DNA from: Arsenophonus sp. aPb
GTDB lineage: Bacteria > Pseudomonadota > Gammaproteobacteria > Enterobacterales > Enterobacteriaceae
DNA: 64,000 bases
Direction: 5' to 3'
Assembly: GCF_029873475.1 (NCBI RefSeq)
Contig: NZ_CP123499.1
Location: 372,001 to 436,000, forward strand
The notes beneath the pieces were generated by a model. That model saw nothing but the letters and a program-made list of their open reading frames with translations. It did not search any database and was not told the DNA's origin. This document shows positions 52,206 through 62,453 of the stretch, piece after piece; the first letter of the stretch is position 1; each line of letters opens with the position of its first letter. The translations under genes were made by a program, and so were the position numbers.

Positions 52206-53528
52206 TTATTTCAGTGTGTCCATGCGCTGCCACAATTTAGCGGCAACTTTTTTGGCTTCAGCGTAAATAGGTTGATGATCGAAAGTAAATTGTCGATTTT
52301 CATAAACAATAACACCGTCTATCATTACGCTATCAACACTGGCCGAACTTAAGCCAAAGGCCAGATGTCCTGGGATATTTTCTGCTTGCAGTGGTGTGGG
52401 TGCTGCATAATCGCAAATGGTTAAGTCAGCTTTATAACCACTTTCTAGTCGGCCAAATTGGGCATTGAAGTTGCGTGCCAGTAAGGTATTACCACTCCAT
52501 AGATAGCGAGTAAAACTATCTGGCCATAGCTTTCCACCGGCATCGCGATGTTTAAAAAAGGCAAATTTCAACTCTTCAAACATATCTGAACCGATGCCAT
52601 CCGTGCCTAAAGCGACATTATGATAATTAGCTAATTGCGCGTTATAGCCGACATGATTATTCATATTAGAGCGGGCGTTATGCACCAGAAAAGCATCATT
52701 TTGGTTGAGGATCTGAATATCGTTGGGCGACAAATAGAGCCCGTGAGCAATTAAGGTTTTGTGATCGATAAGATCGTATTCGGCTAAACGGAGTAAGGGA
52801 TCTTTACCATATTTATCATGGCTATGGGAGACATCATAGTGATCTTCTGCCACGTGAATGTGCAAACCGCGTTGGGTTTCTTTGATGGCGCTTTGTAATA
52901 GACCAAGCCCGTCATTAGATACGGTAAATGGAGCATGAGCACCAATGTGGGCTTCTACCAGATAACGTTCTTTGCCTTTCGTGCTATCAATATATTTGGC
53001 GAAGTTAATATTTTCTTCGACTCCAGCCTCAAGCTCGGCTAGCCCACCATTACGATCAGTAGTTTCAAAGCAGGTCATGCCGCGTAATCCGGCTTTTAAA
53101 AAAGCGTTGCGTAAAGTGTGTAGCGATCCATGAATAAAATTAGGTGAGGCGTGATGGTCGATAACGGCAGTACAGCCACTTTTAATCGCTTCCAGTGCGG
53201 AAATTAGGCCACTATAGTAAAGTGCTTCTTCATCCAACACTCTATCCAGTCGCCACCATAGATTTTTTAAAGTAGAGATAAAATCCGGGCAGGGGGGGAT
53301 TTGCGCAAGGATGCCACGGGATAATCCAGAATAGAAATGATTATGAGCGCAGACAATACCAGGCATAACAATGCGGCCATTCATCGGTTTAGTTTTTGCT
53401 GCTGAAAAACGGGCAGTCAAATTGGGGCCGATAGCCAAAATTTCGCTATCCTTGATGGCGATATCAATATTTTCTCTTATCTGGGCAGGCTCAAATTCTA
53501 TCGCGGTGGCATTTTTTAAAATTAACAT
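52206..53528 (-). CDS. ssnA: Aminohydrolase SsnA
   Basis: The 440-residue amidohydrolase has the zinc-binding series HNHFYSGLSRG, IGAHAPFTVSN, HVAEDHYDVSHSH and ALGTDGIGSDMFEE. It belongs to the cytosine-deaminase/ATZ-like group. In this cluster it is thought to hydrolyse a purine breakdown product. It lies 3 bp downstream of ygfK and is intact. E. coli SsnA is 442 residues. Confidence 0.94.
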   Translation of the reverse strand: MLILKNATAIEFEPAQIRENIDIAIKDSEILAIGPNLTARFSAAKTKPMNGRIVMPGIVCAHNHFYSGLSRGILAQIPPCPDFISTLKNLWWRLDRVLDEEALYYSGLISALEAIKSGCTAVIDHHASPNFIHGSLHTLRNAFLKAGLRGMTCFETTDRNGGLAELEAGVEENINFAKYIDSTKGKERYLVEAHIGAHAPFTVSNDGLGLLQSAIKETQRGLHIHVAEDHYDVSHSHDKYGKDPLLRLAEYDLIDHKTLIAHGLYLSPNDIQILNQNDAFLVHNARSNMNNHVGYNAQLANYHNVALGTDGIGSDMFEELKFAFFKHRDAGGKLWPDSFTRYLWSGNTLLARNFNAQFGRLESGYKADLTICDYAAPTPLQAENIPGHLAFGLSSASVDSVMIDGVIVYENRQFTFDHQPIYAEAKKVAAKLWQRMDTLK

Positions 53529-53530
53529 GA

Positions 53531-56500
53531 TCAGGCCTCCACATGAGTTAATAGATATTGATGGTGTTTGTGTACGTGGCTAATGATTTGACACATGTCG
53601 TGCAGTTCGGGCGGTATCTTTTGAAATTGGCTGTCATTATTGATGCGTAATAGCCAGGTTTGGCTGTTGAGTCGAACAGAGATGCGATCGCCTTCGGCCC
53701 AAAAACCAGGGTTAGTGCTATTAATAAAGTCCTCTTCCAGGCTAAAAATAGTCAGCTTATCTCGGTATGGTTTACCTTGCCAAGGACAGAATTGCGCACA
53801 ATTACCACACTCATTGCACATGGCATCTAAATGCAACGTTTGGTAGCGATTTTGAAAGCCAGGTATCGCAATCGAAACATTGGCGCGATTTGGGCAGACA
53901 TCAACACACTTACTGCAAATATAATTACATTCCAGACAGCGATTGGCTTCCTGTTCAACGAAAGCTTCACTGTGTTGTTGGTCAATTAGGGTGACGGAAA
54001 TTTGACCTTTACGCTGATAAAGATGTTGCGGATCAACATTACTCCAGTACTTATTACCATGATGGCTATAAATATTTTCTCGCCGTAAAATGGTATCGAC
54101 AGCACGACGGGCGGTACTGATCGCTGCAACAATGGAAGAAGGCCCTTGTTGCACATCGCCGATTAAAAATACGCCGGATTGCGTAGTTTCTCCGCTCACC
54201 AGATCAATAGCCGGCTTGCCATCTTGAGCGAGTGGAACGCCCATTGCGGCTAGCATTTGGCTATCTTGTTGCTCACCTATTGCGGTAATTATGCTATCAA
54301 TTTTTAAGCTGGTGGTTTGTTCGGTTGCCACTGCCTGACGACGCCCGGAGCTATCAACTTTACCTAAAGTCATCAATCTGACCGTCAATTTACCATCAAT
54401 AGCGAAATGTTCAGGATTGGCAAGGAACATAAATTTTACGCCATCAGCTAAAGCTTCTTCATATTCCTCTGGCCAGGCGGGCATTTCGGCTTTTGAACGG
54501 CGATAGATGATAGTGACTTGTTCTACATCCGGTATGCGCAGTGCTGCCCGGGCACAGTCCATGGCGGTATTACCGGCACCAATTACCGCCACATGTTTGC
54601 CCATCTTCGGGGTAAAACCACGATTATAGTCACGCAGGAAGGGTAGAGATGGGTAGATGTGATGATTTTCACCAGTCAGTTTGATACCACTGTTTTTGTC
54701 GGTGCCAACGCCAATCAACACATAATGAAAGCCAGCCGCTTTCAATTTCTCCACGGTTAGATCAGGCTGACAGCCAAATTCAAATTTGACACCGTGTTCA
54801 GCAATAAAGTTGATATCATGCTCGATAAGTTCTGCCGGGATGCGAAATTGCGGGATAATATTTTTTACTACGCCTCCGGCATTGGACTCTCGTTCATAAA
54901 TGGTTACTGGATAGCCTGCTCGGGCTAAAAAATAGCCGGCACTGAGGCCAGCAGGGCCGGCACCGATTATGGCAACCGGATGACGACTACCCGTACCGGC
55001 CGGTTTATGCCAACGCTGTTTATACTCCTGCCAGCCTTTTTCTAACGCAATTTTTTTCAGTTGACGAATATTTAGCGCACTATCATAGTCCAAGCGAGTA
55101 CAATTGTATTGGCATTGATGATCGCAAATATGACCGGTAATGGCCGGTAGCGCGTTGCGTTGGTAGATAAGTTCTAACGCATCGGTATAACGCTTTTCAC
55201 CTAATAAACGGATATATTCAGGGATATCCTGTTTAATTGCACAGGCATTAACACAAGGCGCCACATAGCAATCTGTTAATGGCAAAGAGTTATCAATATT
55301 GATCTGTTGGTTGGCTTTCCACTCTTTTTGGCTATAAGCCATATTAATGGCTTGTTTTGCCAATTTGTCTAATCGTTCTACATCAATTTTTTCTGCCTGC
55401 CAGGCAGCGCTATCGGTTAATTGTCGTAGGCATTCCGTCATACGGAGATAGCCACCTGGTTTTAATAGATCGGTTGCCATGGTGATGGGGCGAATGCCGG
55501 TAGCAAAAATATCACGGATATTGATTTGGCTAGCACCACCTGAATAGGAGATAGGCAGCATGCCATCAAAGGCGCGGGAAAGAACCGCCGCGACATTGAT
55601 TGATAGTGGAAACAGTGCGCGGCCGGACATATACATCTCTTCGCCGGCCAGTTTACCTTTATGATTGATAACGCCTAAGGTATTAGTCAGTTTGACGCCA
55701 AATCCTAACTGTTTTTCACTGGCCAATGCCATTAACCGCTGTAACATGGCCAGGGCTTGTTCCAGTTGTAGATCGTGCTGGAATGAAGCCTCTTTTAGGC
55801 CGATATAATCAAAACCGCAGCTATCGAGGATTTCTCTTACTCGTTGATAACCCAGTAGAGTGGGATTGAGTTTGACAAAAGTATTGAGCTTTTTATCTTG
55901 CAACATATAACGGCAGATAGCTTCGATTTCATCAGGTGGGCAGCCGTGCATGGTAGAGAGGGTGACACCACTTACCATTTGAGCGGGAATAGTGTCAGCT
56001 AATTTTGTCAGTGCAGTTTGGCGATGTTCGGTAGCCAATTGATGAATAAAATCGGCCTCTTCGATCCATGACTGTAATAACTGCCGGTAGCGGTTAAAGG
56101 TGGGATGACGAGATGCATCCATCATGCTATCGATAAATTGCTGCATAGCCGGTTGCTGAATACCGGCTAAATCGTAACCGACACTCATATTAAATATAAA
56201 GGATTTTGCTTCGCCGGTTTTACGGGGCTCAAAAATGGCTTCGAGTAGATGCAGAATAAACCAGGCTTTGAGATATTCATCCCAGGCTTTAATGAGCGTA
56301 AATTCAGTTGACCACTCAGTATTGAAACATTCATCTTCCGCATCGATACAGGGTTTATCTATTTCTAATTGATCGAGGATTTGCACGGTTTTCAGTTCGA
56401 TAAAGCGGCCGCCAGTTAACCAAGAGACAATAATATTTTGGGCAAGCTGGGTATGTGGTCCGGCAGCCGGTCCAATTGGCGTGGTACAAGTTTCACCAAA

Positions 56501-56641
56501 CACCTTAATTAATGGATATTGATTTTGCTGACGATAAAATTGTTGTTTGTGAATACCAAATATTGATTGGTTTTGTTGGTATTCATCAAAGATGCGCTTC
56601 AAAAGTTTATCGAATGGAATTGGGCGCATGATATCTCCCAT
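53531..56641 (-). CDS. ygfK: YgfK flavo-iron-sulfur oxidoreductase
   Basis: The ATG at 56641 (MGDIMRPIPFDKLLKRIFDE) follows AAGGAGAG and gives 1036 residues; E. coli YgfK has 1032. It begins with a dihydropyrimidine dehydrogenase-like barrel, followed by a GltD-like part (CYVAPCVNACAIKQDIPEYI), FAD site (GAGPAGLSAGYFLARAG), NAD(P) site (VIGAGNTAMDCARAA) and two C-terminal 4Fe-4S clusters (CSKCVDVCPNRA, CNECGNCAQFCPW). It was named a selenate reductase subunit but here is likely to serve purine degradation electron flow. A 285-bp gap upstream must hold the operon promoter. Confidence 0.95.
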   Translation of the reverse strand: MGDIMRPIPFDKLLKRIFDEYQQNQSIFGIHKQQFYRQQNQYPLIKVFGETCTTPIGPAAGPHTQLAQNIIVSWLTGGRFIELKTVQILDQLEIDKPCIDAEDECFNTEWSTEFTLIKAWDEYLKAWFILHLLEAIFEPRKTGEAKSFIFNMSVGYDLAGIQQPAMQQFIDSMMDASRHPTFNRYRQLLQSWIEEADFIHQLATEHRQTALTKLADTIPAQMVSGVTLSTMHGCPPDEIEAICRYMLQDKKLNTFVKLNPTLLGYQRVREILDSCGFDYIGLKEASFQHDLQLEQALAMLQRLMALASEKQLGFGVKLTNTLGVINHKGKLAGEEMYMSGRALFPLSINVAAVLSRAFDGMLPISYSGGASQINIRDIFATGIRPITMATDLLKPGGYLRMTECLRQLTDSAAWQAEKIDVERLDKLAKQAINMAYSQKEWKANQQINIDNSLPLTDCYVAPCVNACAIKQDIPEYIRLLGEKRYTDALELIYQRNALPAITGHICDHQCQYNCTRLDYDSALNIRQLKKIALEKGWQEYKQRWHKPAGTGSRHPVAIIGAGPAGLSAGYFLARAGYPVTIYERESNAGGVVKNIIPQFRIPAELIEHDINFIAEHGVKFEFGCQPDLTVEKLKAAGFHYVLIGVGTDKNSGIKLTGENHHIYPSLPFLRDYNRGFTPKMGKHVAVIGAGNTAMDCARAALRIPDVEQVTIIYRRSKAEMPAWPEEYEEALADGVKFMFLANPEHFAIDGKLTVRLMTLGKVDSSGRRQAVATEQTTSLKIDSIITAIGEQQDSQMLAAMGVPLAQDGKPAIDLVSGETTQSGVFLIGDVQQGPSSIVAAISTARRAVDTILRRENIYSHHGNKYWSNVDPQHLYQRKGQISVTLIDQQHSEAFVEQEANRCLECNYICSKCVDVCPNRANVSIAIPGFQNRYQTLHLDAMCNECGNCAQFCPWQGKPYRDKLTIFSLEEDFINSTNPGFWAEGDRISVRLNSQTWLLRINNDSQFQKIPPELHDMCQIISHVHKHHQYLLTHVEA

Positions 56642-56926
56642 GAGACTCTCCTTGCTGCGATTTAATTGGGAAAATAGACAGATAGTTGTCATAAACTTTG
56701 CAACAATCACGCCAGAAACCAATAACCGAGGAATGGTTAATAAGAAATGTGATTAATATCTAATCTTGTTTTTTATTTGTGAAATAACTCACGCTCAAAC
56801 AAATAAGAATGATAATCAATAGAAAATAGCCAAGTTCGGCAGATAGTTATCTATTTCATAATTCTCAAAAAAATAATTTCACTATCACTTTGATAAACCT
56901 AACGGGCTACAGATGTATTATTGCCC

Positions 56927-57568
56927 TTAAACAGAGCCAGCCAGATTTTCTATTGTGCGTAACGCCAAATAAATCTCCGGAGTATCAATATCTGCGATTA
57001 TTGCCGGTTGATTCAGATCTATATATTGCCACTGACCCTTGCGTACAGCTTGCTGCATAGAGCGACAATCGGTTTGTCTTACCGCCCTATTAAGACAATG
57101 ACGGGATAATAAAACCGGATGACCCGGTGTTTTTTGATAGCGAGGGATCAGCGCATAAGCACCGCGTTGGCACCAAATTTGCTGAAATATAGTGTTAGTT
57201 AGACAAGGCATATCACCGTGGGTAATAAAGCAGTAGTCACTATTAACAGCCTGAGCGCCGGCTCTAATCGAGCTGAATAGCCCCTGCTGATAATCGGCAT
57301 GATAAATTAAACTGATTGCTGGGTGTTGTTGATAGCGCGCCATCAATTCTTCAGCCCGATAGCCAATCACCAGAATAATGTGAGAACAGAATGCTAATGC
57401 ATTTTTGATACTGGCATCAAGTATTGTTCCATGTTGCCAGGGTAACATCATTTTCCATTGTCCCATACGAGAAGAAAGACCGGCAGCCGGAATAATGCAA
57501 TCAATAGTTTTGCTGATTTGTGCCGGTTTTTTGGTTAGTTGCGTAAGCGGGATAGCAGATCTATTCAT
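56927..57568 (-). CDS. mocA: Molybdenum cofactor cytidylyltransferase MocA
   Basis: The 213-residue protein has the nucleotidyltransferase P-loop IDCIIPAAGLSSRMGQWKMM and the HGDMP motif (FITHGDMPCLT). It adds CMP to molybdopterin to give the cytosine dinucleotide cofactor used by XdhD-type enzymes. The N-terminus is about 20 residues longer than that of E. coli MocA. TAGGAG precedes its ATG. It is divergent from yqeC, with only 19 bp between start codons. Confidence 0.92.
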   Translation of the reverse strand: MNRSAIPLTQLTKKPAQISKTIDCIIPAAGLSSRMGQWKMMLPWQHGTILDASIKNALAFCSHIILVIGYRAEELMARYQQHPAISLIYHADYQQGLFSSIRAGAQAVNSDYCFITHGDMPCLTNTIFQQIWCQRGAYALIPRYQKTPGHPVLLSRHCLNRAVRQTDCRSMQQAVRKGQWQYIDLNQPAIIADIDTPEIYLALRTIENLAGSV

Positions 57569-57587
57569 TTTAATGGACTCCTAAGCA

Positions 57588-58364
57588 ATGCCACAGGCCA
57601 ATATACCCGAACCGCTCACGATGTTTTGTGATAGAACATTGAACTCATCCTCTGTGGTTATTAGTTTGATTGGTGCAGGGGGTAAAACCAGTACGCTATT
57701 TTGGCTGGCGCGGCAATTTTCTGTTTTAGGTAAAAAAGTGATTATCAGTACTACCACAAGGATGTATTTGCCTGATGAAAATATTCCCCTATTAATATGT
57801 CGCGATCCGGCTCAGTTGCCTGCGGCGGCTTTTGCCTCACCCATTTGTGCGTGTTATGCCGCTTGGCAAGCCAGTAGTGGCAAAGTGCGTGGTTTTTCCC
57901 CACAACAAATCGATGCTCTGGGTGAGCGATATTACGCGGATATCTTACTGATCGAAGCCGATGGTTCGCGCGGTCTGCCATTAAAAGCGCCTGCTTTGCA
58001 CGAACCTTGCATACCGGTTAGTAGTCGCTGCGTAATTGCCGTAACAGGAGGACAGGTTTTAGCCAAACCATTAGGCCCTGACAATGTACAGCGCTGGCCT
58101 CTATTTGCTTCCATAACGCAAATTGAACCAGGAGATAAAGCAGATATTGCGGTATTTGAACATTTTATTCGGCATCCGGCAGGAATGTTTAAAAATGTTC
58201 CACTGCATGCCCAGCGTATTTGGTTAATTAACCGTTTTTCTCAATCTGAGAATTTTATCACTAACCAATTATCTGCATTGTTACTAACAACAGGACTAGA
58301 TGCGATTTGGTTGGGAGCAGTCAGGGAGTCTCCTCCTATCAGGAATGTATTGCAGCGTCAGTGA
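57588..58364 (+). CDS. yqeC: YqeC, accessory protein for selenium-dependent hydroxylase
   Basis: The 258-residue protein has a P-loop SLIGAGGKTSTLFWLARQFS (near 28-48) and LLIEADGSRGLPLKAPALHE. YqeC and YqeB are found together with selenium-dependent molybdenum hydroxylases and are thought to help build the labile-selenium cofactor. A start at 57588 is only weakly supported by GGA upstream; the ATG at 57621 is an alternative. It is followed by yqeB after 29 bp. Confidence 0.9.
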   Translation: MPQANIPEPLTMFCDRTLNSSSVVISLIGAGGKTSTLFWLARQFSVLGKKVIISTTTRMYLPDENIPLLICRDPAQLPAAAFASPICACYAAWQASSGKVRGFSPQQIDALGERYYADILLIEADGSRGLPLKAPALHEPCIPVSSRCVIAVTGGQVLAKPLGPDNVQRWPLFASITQIEPGDKADIAVFEHFIRHPAGMFKNVPLHAQRIWLINRFSQSENFITNQLSALLLTTGLDAIWLGAVRESPPIRNVLQRQ

Positions 58365-58393
58365 AATTGAATGGATAACTCATTGAGGTAGGT

Positions 58394-59986
58394 ATGAAAA
58401 TTTTTGTCGAAGCAGCAAAACTGGAGCAGCAGAATCGCCCTTTTGCTATGGCACAAATTATTGAAAGTCGAGGTTCTACGCCGCGCCATTCTGGGCAAAT
58501 GTTAGTACTCGATGATGGCAGTGTGATTGGAACGATTGGTGGTGGGATGGTAGAGCGTAAAGTGATTACTGAAGCCCTGTTAGCGTTGGCAGAGCGTAAG
58601 CCGCGTATTTTTCATGGTCGAATGACCCGTAATGGTCAGCATGCGGTTGGCAGTGATTGTGGTGGCTCAATGTCAGTTTATATTGATGTTCATGGTTTAG
58701 CTAGCCGTTTAATCTTGATTGGTGCTGGCCATGTTAATCGTGCTATCGCCCAAACGGCTGCTGCTTTAGATTTTGAAATCGTGGTGCTGGATGTTTATGC
58801 CGATAGCCTTAATGCTGCTTATTTTCCAACCGATAGCAAGTTATTGCAGGTAGCGTCTTTTAACCAAGGGATCGAGCAATTAGCTATTAAAGCGGATGAT
58901 TATGTGGTGATTGCGACTAATAGCCAAGATTGGGAAGCGCTATCATTGTTGATCCACTTACCCGTCAAATATCTTGGGCTTTTAGCCAGCCGTAGAAAAA
59001 TACATACCTTTACTCGACAATTATATGAACAAGGGCTGAAGGCAAGTCAATTGGCTCACCTTCATGCGCCTGTTGGTCTCAATATTGGCGCAGAAACGCC
59101 GGCAGAAATTGCTATTAGTATTGTCGCTGAAATGTTGCAAATTAAACATCAAGCCGCCGGTGGCTCAATGAAGTGCAGTACTTTTCCTTATCGTCAGCGG
59201 GTAGTTATTCGGGGTGCTGGCGATATTGCAACAGGCGTTGCGTTGCGTCTTTATCATGCTGGTTTTCACGTCATTATGTTAGAGGTTGCATACCCTACAG
59301 TTATCCGCTGTACGGTGGCTTTTGCTCAGGCTATCTATGCCGGAGAAATGACGATTGAAGGTGTGAAGGCTAAACATGTTACTAGACCGGAGGATGTCGA
59401 TCCGCTTTTGCAGCAGGGAATTATTCCCATCTTGATTGATGCAGATGCTAGCCTATTACCCGCTTTGCAGCCCGATGGTGTAGTCGATGCCATTTTAGCT
59501 AAACAAAATCGAGGAACCCATCGAGCAATGGCGCCGGTGACGATTGCTTTGGGGCCCGGTTTTGAGGCGGGTAAAGATTGTGATGCGATTATAGAAACCA
59601 ATCGCGGACACAATCTAGGGCGAGTGATTTACCAGGGATCAGCACAAGCTAATACCGGTGTGCCAGGCAATATTAATGGCCATACCACGCAACGTGTTGT
59701 GAGAGCGCCGGTCGCCGGTGTTATGCATCGTCGTGTTAATATTGGTGATATTGTTAATGTCGGTGAAGATATTGCTTATATTGATGATACCCCAATTAAA
59801 GCACCATTAAGTGGCCTGGTTCGTGGTTTATTAAATGATAATTTAGCGGTGACGGCAGGGTTTAAAATTGGCGATATTGATCCTCGTGGCGCCGCAGTCG
59901 ATTTTACTGCCGTGTCGGATAAAGCGCGCGCCATCGCGGGCGGGGTGTTAGAAGCATTGATGGCCTTGATGGCAAAACCGGTTTAG
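58394..59986 (+). CDS. yqeB: YqeB, XdhC/CoxI-related maturation factor
   Basis: GAGGTAGGT precedes the ATG at 58394. The 530-residue protein has an N-terminal XdhC/CoxI-like half (RGSTPRHSGQMLVLDDGSVI, GTIGGGMVERKVI) with a Rossmann segment (LIGAGHVNRAIAQTAAALD), and a C-terminal YqeB domain (RVVIRGAGDIATGVALRLYH, ALGPGFEAGKDCDAIIETNR). It inserts or modifies the selenium/molybdenum cofactor of XdhD. It belongs with yqeC and is convergent with yqeA. Confidence 0.92.
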   Translation: MKIFVEAAKLEQQNRPFAMAQIIESRGSTPRHSGQMLVLDDGSVIGTIGGGMVERKVITEALLALAERKPRIFHGRMTRNGQHAVGSDCGGSMSVYIDVHGLASRLILIGAGHVNRAIAQTAAALDFEIVVLDVYADSLNAAYFPTDSKLLQVASFNQGIEQLAIKADDYVVIATNSQDWEALSLLIHLPVKYLGLLASRRKIHTFTRQLYEQGLKASQLAHLHAPVGLNIGAETPAEIAISIVAEMLQIKHQAAGGSMKCSTFPYRQRVVIRGAGDIATGVALRLYHAGFHVIMLEVAYPTVIRCTVAFAQAIYAGEMTIEGVKAKHVTRPEDVDPLLQQGIIPILIDADASLLPALQPDGVVDAILAKQNRGTHRAMAPVTIALGPGFEAGKDCDAIIETNRGHNLGRVIYQGSAQANTGVPGNINGHTTQRVVRAPVAGVMHRRVNIGDIVNVGEDIAYIDDTPIKAPLSGLVRGLLNDNLAVTAGFKIGDIDPRGAAVDFTAVSDKARAIAGGVLEALMALMAKPV

Positions 59987-60019
59987 TTGCTAACGGATTA
60001 AGATAGCCAACTATGATTA

Positions 60020-60062
60020 AGGGCGCATAGCGCCCTGTAAGAGGATAACCGGTTCGGTTATA
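60020..60062. terminator. Hairpins between convergent yqeB and yqeA
   Basis: AGGGCGC-ATA-GCGCCCT (60020-60036) is a perfect stem, and ATAACC-GGTTC-GGTTAT (60045-60061) follows, overlapping the yqeA stop. Neither has a long T run, so the pair may act as a weak two-way terminator or RNA-stability element. Confidence 0.5.
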
Positions 60063-60999
60063 GGCAAACAATTGTACCTGTTTTTCCTTCAATCCCTTGT
60101 TTGGCTTTATTTAGAACGGTAATTAACGTTTCACGTCCAGGCCGACTACAGGCGAAAGAGAGGGCAGCTTCAACTTTGGGTAGCATTGAACCTTTGGCAA
60201 AATGTCCCTCATTGATATAGCGTTGCGCTTGGTCTAGATTAAGTCGTTCCAGCCATTTTTCATTATGTTTGCCAAAATTAATTGCTACTTTTTCTACCGC
60301 CGTCAAAATAATTAACATATCCGCATCGATCATTTCGGCTAATTTAGCACTTGCCCAGTCTTTATCAATGACGGCACTTACACCGCGTAAATGATTGCCT
60401 TCACGCACCACTGGTATCCCACCACCACCAACGGTAATAACGACCTGTCCAGCATTGAGTAAGGCTTTGACGGTTTCTTTCTCAATGATAGCGATCGGTT
60501 TAGGTGAAGCAACCACCCGACGATAGCCTCGTCCAGCATCTTCTTTTAGATGATAGCCATTAGCTATCAATTTTTCAGCTTCTTGCTGAGTGAAAAAAGA
60601 GCCAATCGGTTTAGTGGGATCAAGGAAAGCCGGATCGTCGGCGGCAACTTCAACTTGGGTAATAATGGAAGCAACGGGAATGGCTAAACCACGATTGAGT
60701 AACTCTTCACTTAATGCATTTTGTAGATCGTAGCCAATATACCCTTGGCTCAATGCCACACATACCGACATAGGTAACATCGGCGTGTGAGCGGCTGTTT
60801 TAGCCGCTGCTTCAAATGCCCGGTTGATCATGCCGACCTGTGGCCCATTACCGTGAGTAATGACCACTTTATGTCCCTGCTCGATCAAATCGGCAATAGC
60901 CTGTGCGGTGGTTTTTACGGCGACCATTTGTTCGTCTAATCCATCACCTAATGCATTACCGCCCAGGGCAATGACGATTGTTTTTTTCATAATATTCAT
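60058..60999 (-). CDS. yqeA: Carbamate kinase YqeA
   Basis: The 313-residue protein has the carbamate kinase features: KKTIVIALGGNALGDGLDEQ, THGNGPQVGMINRAFEAAAK, VVITVGGGGIPVVREGNHLR and ADMLIILTAVEKVAINFGKH. It makes ATP and ammonia plus CO2 from carbamoyl phosphate; here the carbamoyl phosphate probably derives from an upstream carbamoyltransferase (ygeW, outside the window). The start may be the first or fourth codon (60999 or 60990). It follows hyuA after a 57-bp gap. Confidence 0.95.
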   Translation of the reverse strand: MNIMKKTIVIALGGNALGDGLDEQMVAVKTTAQAIADLIEQGHKVVITHGNGPQVGMINRAFEAAAKTAAHTPMLPMSVCVALSQGYIGYDLQNALSEELLNRGLAIPVASIITQVEVAADDPAFLDPTKPIGSFFTQQEAEKLIANGYHLKEDAGRGYRRVVASPKPIAIIEKETVKALLNAGQVVITVGGGGIPVVREGNHLRGVSAVIDKDWASAKLAEMIDADMLIILTAVEKVAINFGKHNEKWLERLNLDQAQRYINEGHFAKGSMLPKVEAALSFACSRPGRETLITVLNKAKQGIEGKTGTIVCL

Positions 61000-61056
61000 T
61001 ATTCCTGTTATTTATGGTTATTTACTATCAGGGAGGTGTCGGTTATACAGCAAGGG

Positions 61057-62442
61057 TTAGCTTATCTGGAAGGGTTGGCGATGTAAGAATTGTCCCCAAC
61101 CTGCACTGCCTATAAATTGTCCTTGACTGAAAACCGGTTTTCCTCGTGATAGGGTATGGAGGATTGCTCCTTGGCAAACCATTTGTTCATATGGGCTGTA
61201 ATCAGCGTTATCATGTAACTCTTCATGACGAATAGTGGTGCGTTTATCGGCTGCAATGATAACTACATCAGCATCTGAACCGGGGGCAAGGCAACCTTTG
61301 CGTGGCCAGAGGCCGAATAATTGAGCGGGTTTGCTGCTGGTTAGTGCGACAAAGCGTTCTGGACTAATGCGTCCACTCATTACACCGGCAGAAAAGAGTA
61401 ATAACAGCCGATTTTCTACCCCAGGTAGCCCGTTTGGGCAGCGGCTAAAATTGCCTTTAGCGAGCTCAAGTCGTTGCCAATAAGGAAAAGTACAGTGATC
61501 GGTTGCAACTACATCAATGGTGCCATCACTAATACCACACCATAATGCATCTTGTTCACGAACATTGCGTAGCGGTGGCGTGAGAATAAATTTCATCGCA
61601 TCATCACGCAGATATTGGCGTTCATCTAGCAGCAGGTATTGAGGACAGGTTTCTATCCATACTGCCCGCTGGTGGGCTTTAGCCAGGCGTAAATAGTCGA
61701 GTCCAAGACCATTAGATAGATGCACAATATACAAGGGGGCATTGTCAGCCAGTTGTGCCAGGTTGATTATGCGGGCGATAGCCTCCGCTTCACATTCAGG
61801 TGGTCGACTAAGGGCGTGATAACGGGGTGCAGTCTGACCGGCAGCAAGAAATTGGTTGCGTAGATAGTGAATAACGGCATCATTTTCTGGATGAACGGTG
61901 GTTAATGCGCCAGCTGTTTTCAATTGTTTTAATGCTTGTAATGTATCACTATCATTCAACTTATATTGATAAGTCAGATAAAGTTTAAAGCTACTAATTC
62001 CATCTTCAACCATCGTAGGAATTTCATCGATAATCGCTTGATCAATATGTTGGATAACACCATGAAAACTATAATCGATAACCGCTTTGTTGGCCGCATA
62101 TTGATGGTAGGTTTCCAGTTGATGATGCAAGCAACATCCTTTTGGGCCAAAACCCATATGATCGATGATGGTGGTGGTGCCACCGCAGGCAGCTGCACGA
62201 GTACCGGTAAAAAAATCGTCACAACTACGCGCGAGCCCAGTATCAATATTGAAATGAGTATGGGCATCAACGCCACCAGGCATCACATAACACGCTTTAG
62301 CTTGAATAACCTCGCAAGGTTCTGATGGGATAATATTGGGGCTAATTTGTTTGATAAGACCGTTTTCGATTAGAACATCACTTTGCTGTTGTCCATCAGC
62401 ATTGACCACAATACCATCTTTGATCAGTAGGTTCATGCGCAA
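61057..62442 (-). CDS. hyuA: D-phenylhydantoinase-type cyclic amidohydrolase HyuA
   Basis: The 461-residue protein has exactly the E. coli HyuA length. The metal-binding sequence DAHTHFNIDTG, the lysine-bearing SFKLYLTYQYKL, HPENDAV and VATDHCTFPYWQ match dihydropyrimidinase-family enzymes. It opens hydantoin-like rings, which arise in purine breakdown. GGAG lies nine bases before the ATG, and a perfect hairpin lies just upstream at 62454-62479. It is part of the ygeX-ygeY-hyuA-yqeA group. Confidence 0.95.
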   Translation of the reverse strand: MRMNLLIKDGIVVNADGQQQSDVLIENGLIKQISPNIIPSEPCEVIQAKACYVMPGGVDAHTHFNIDTGLARSCDDFFTGTRAAACGGTTTIIDHMGFGPKGCCLHHQLETYHQYAANKAVIDYSFHGVIQHIDQAIIDEIPTMVEDGISSFKLYLTYQYKLNDSDTLQALKQLKTAGALTTVHPENDAVIHYLRNQFLAAGQTAPRYHALSRPPECEAEAIARIINLAQLADNAPLYIVHLSNGLGLDYLRLAKAHQRAVWIETCPQYLLLDERQYLRDDAMKFILTPPLRNVREQDALWCGISDGTIDVVATDHCTFPYWQRLELAKGNFSRCPNGLPGVENRLLLLFSAGVMSGRISPERFVALTSSKPAQLFGLWPRKGCLAPGSDADVVIIAADKRTTIRHEELHDNADYSPYEQMVCQGAILHTLSRGKPVFSQGQFIGSAGWGQFLHRQPFQIS

Positions 62443-62453
62443 ACTCCATAATC

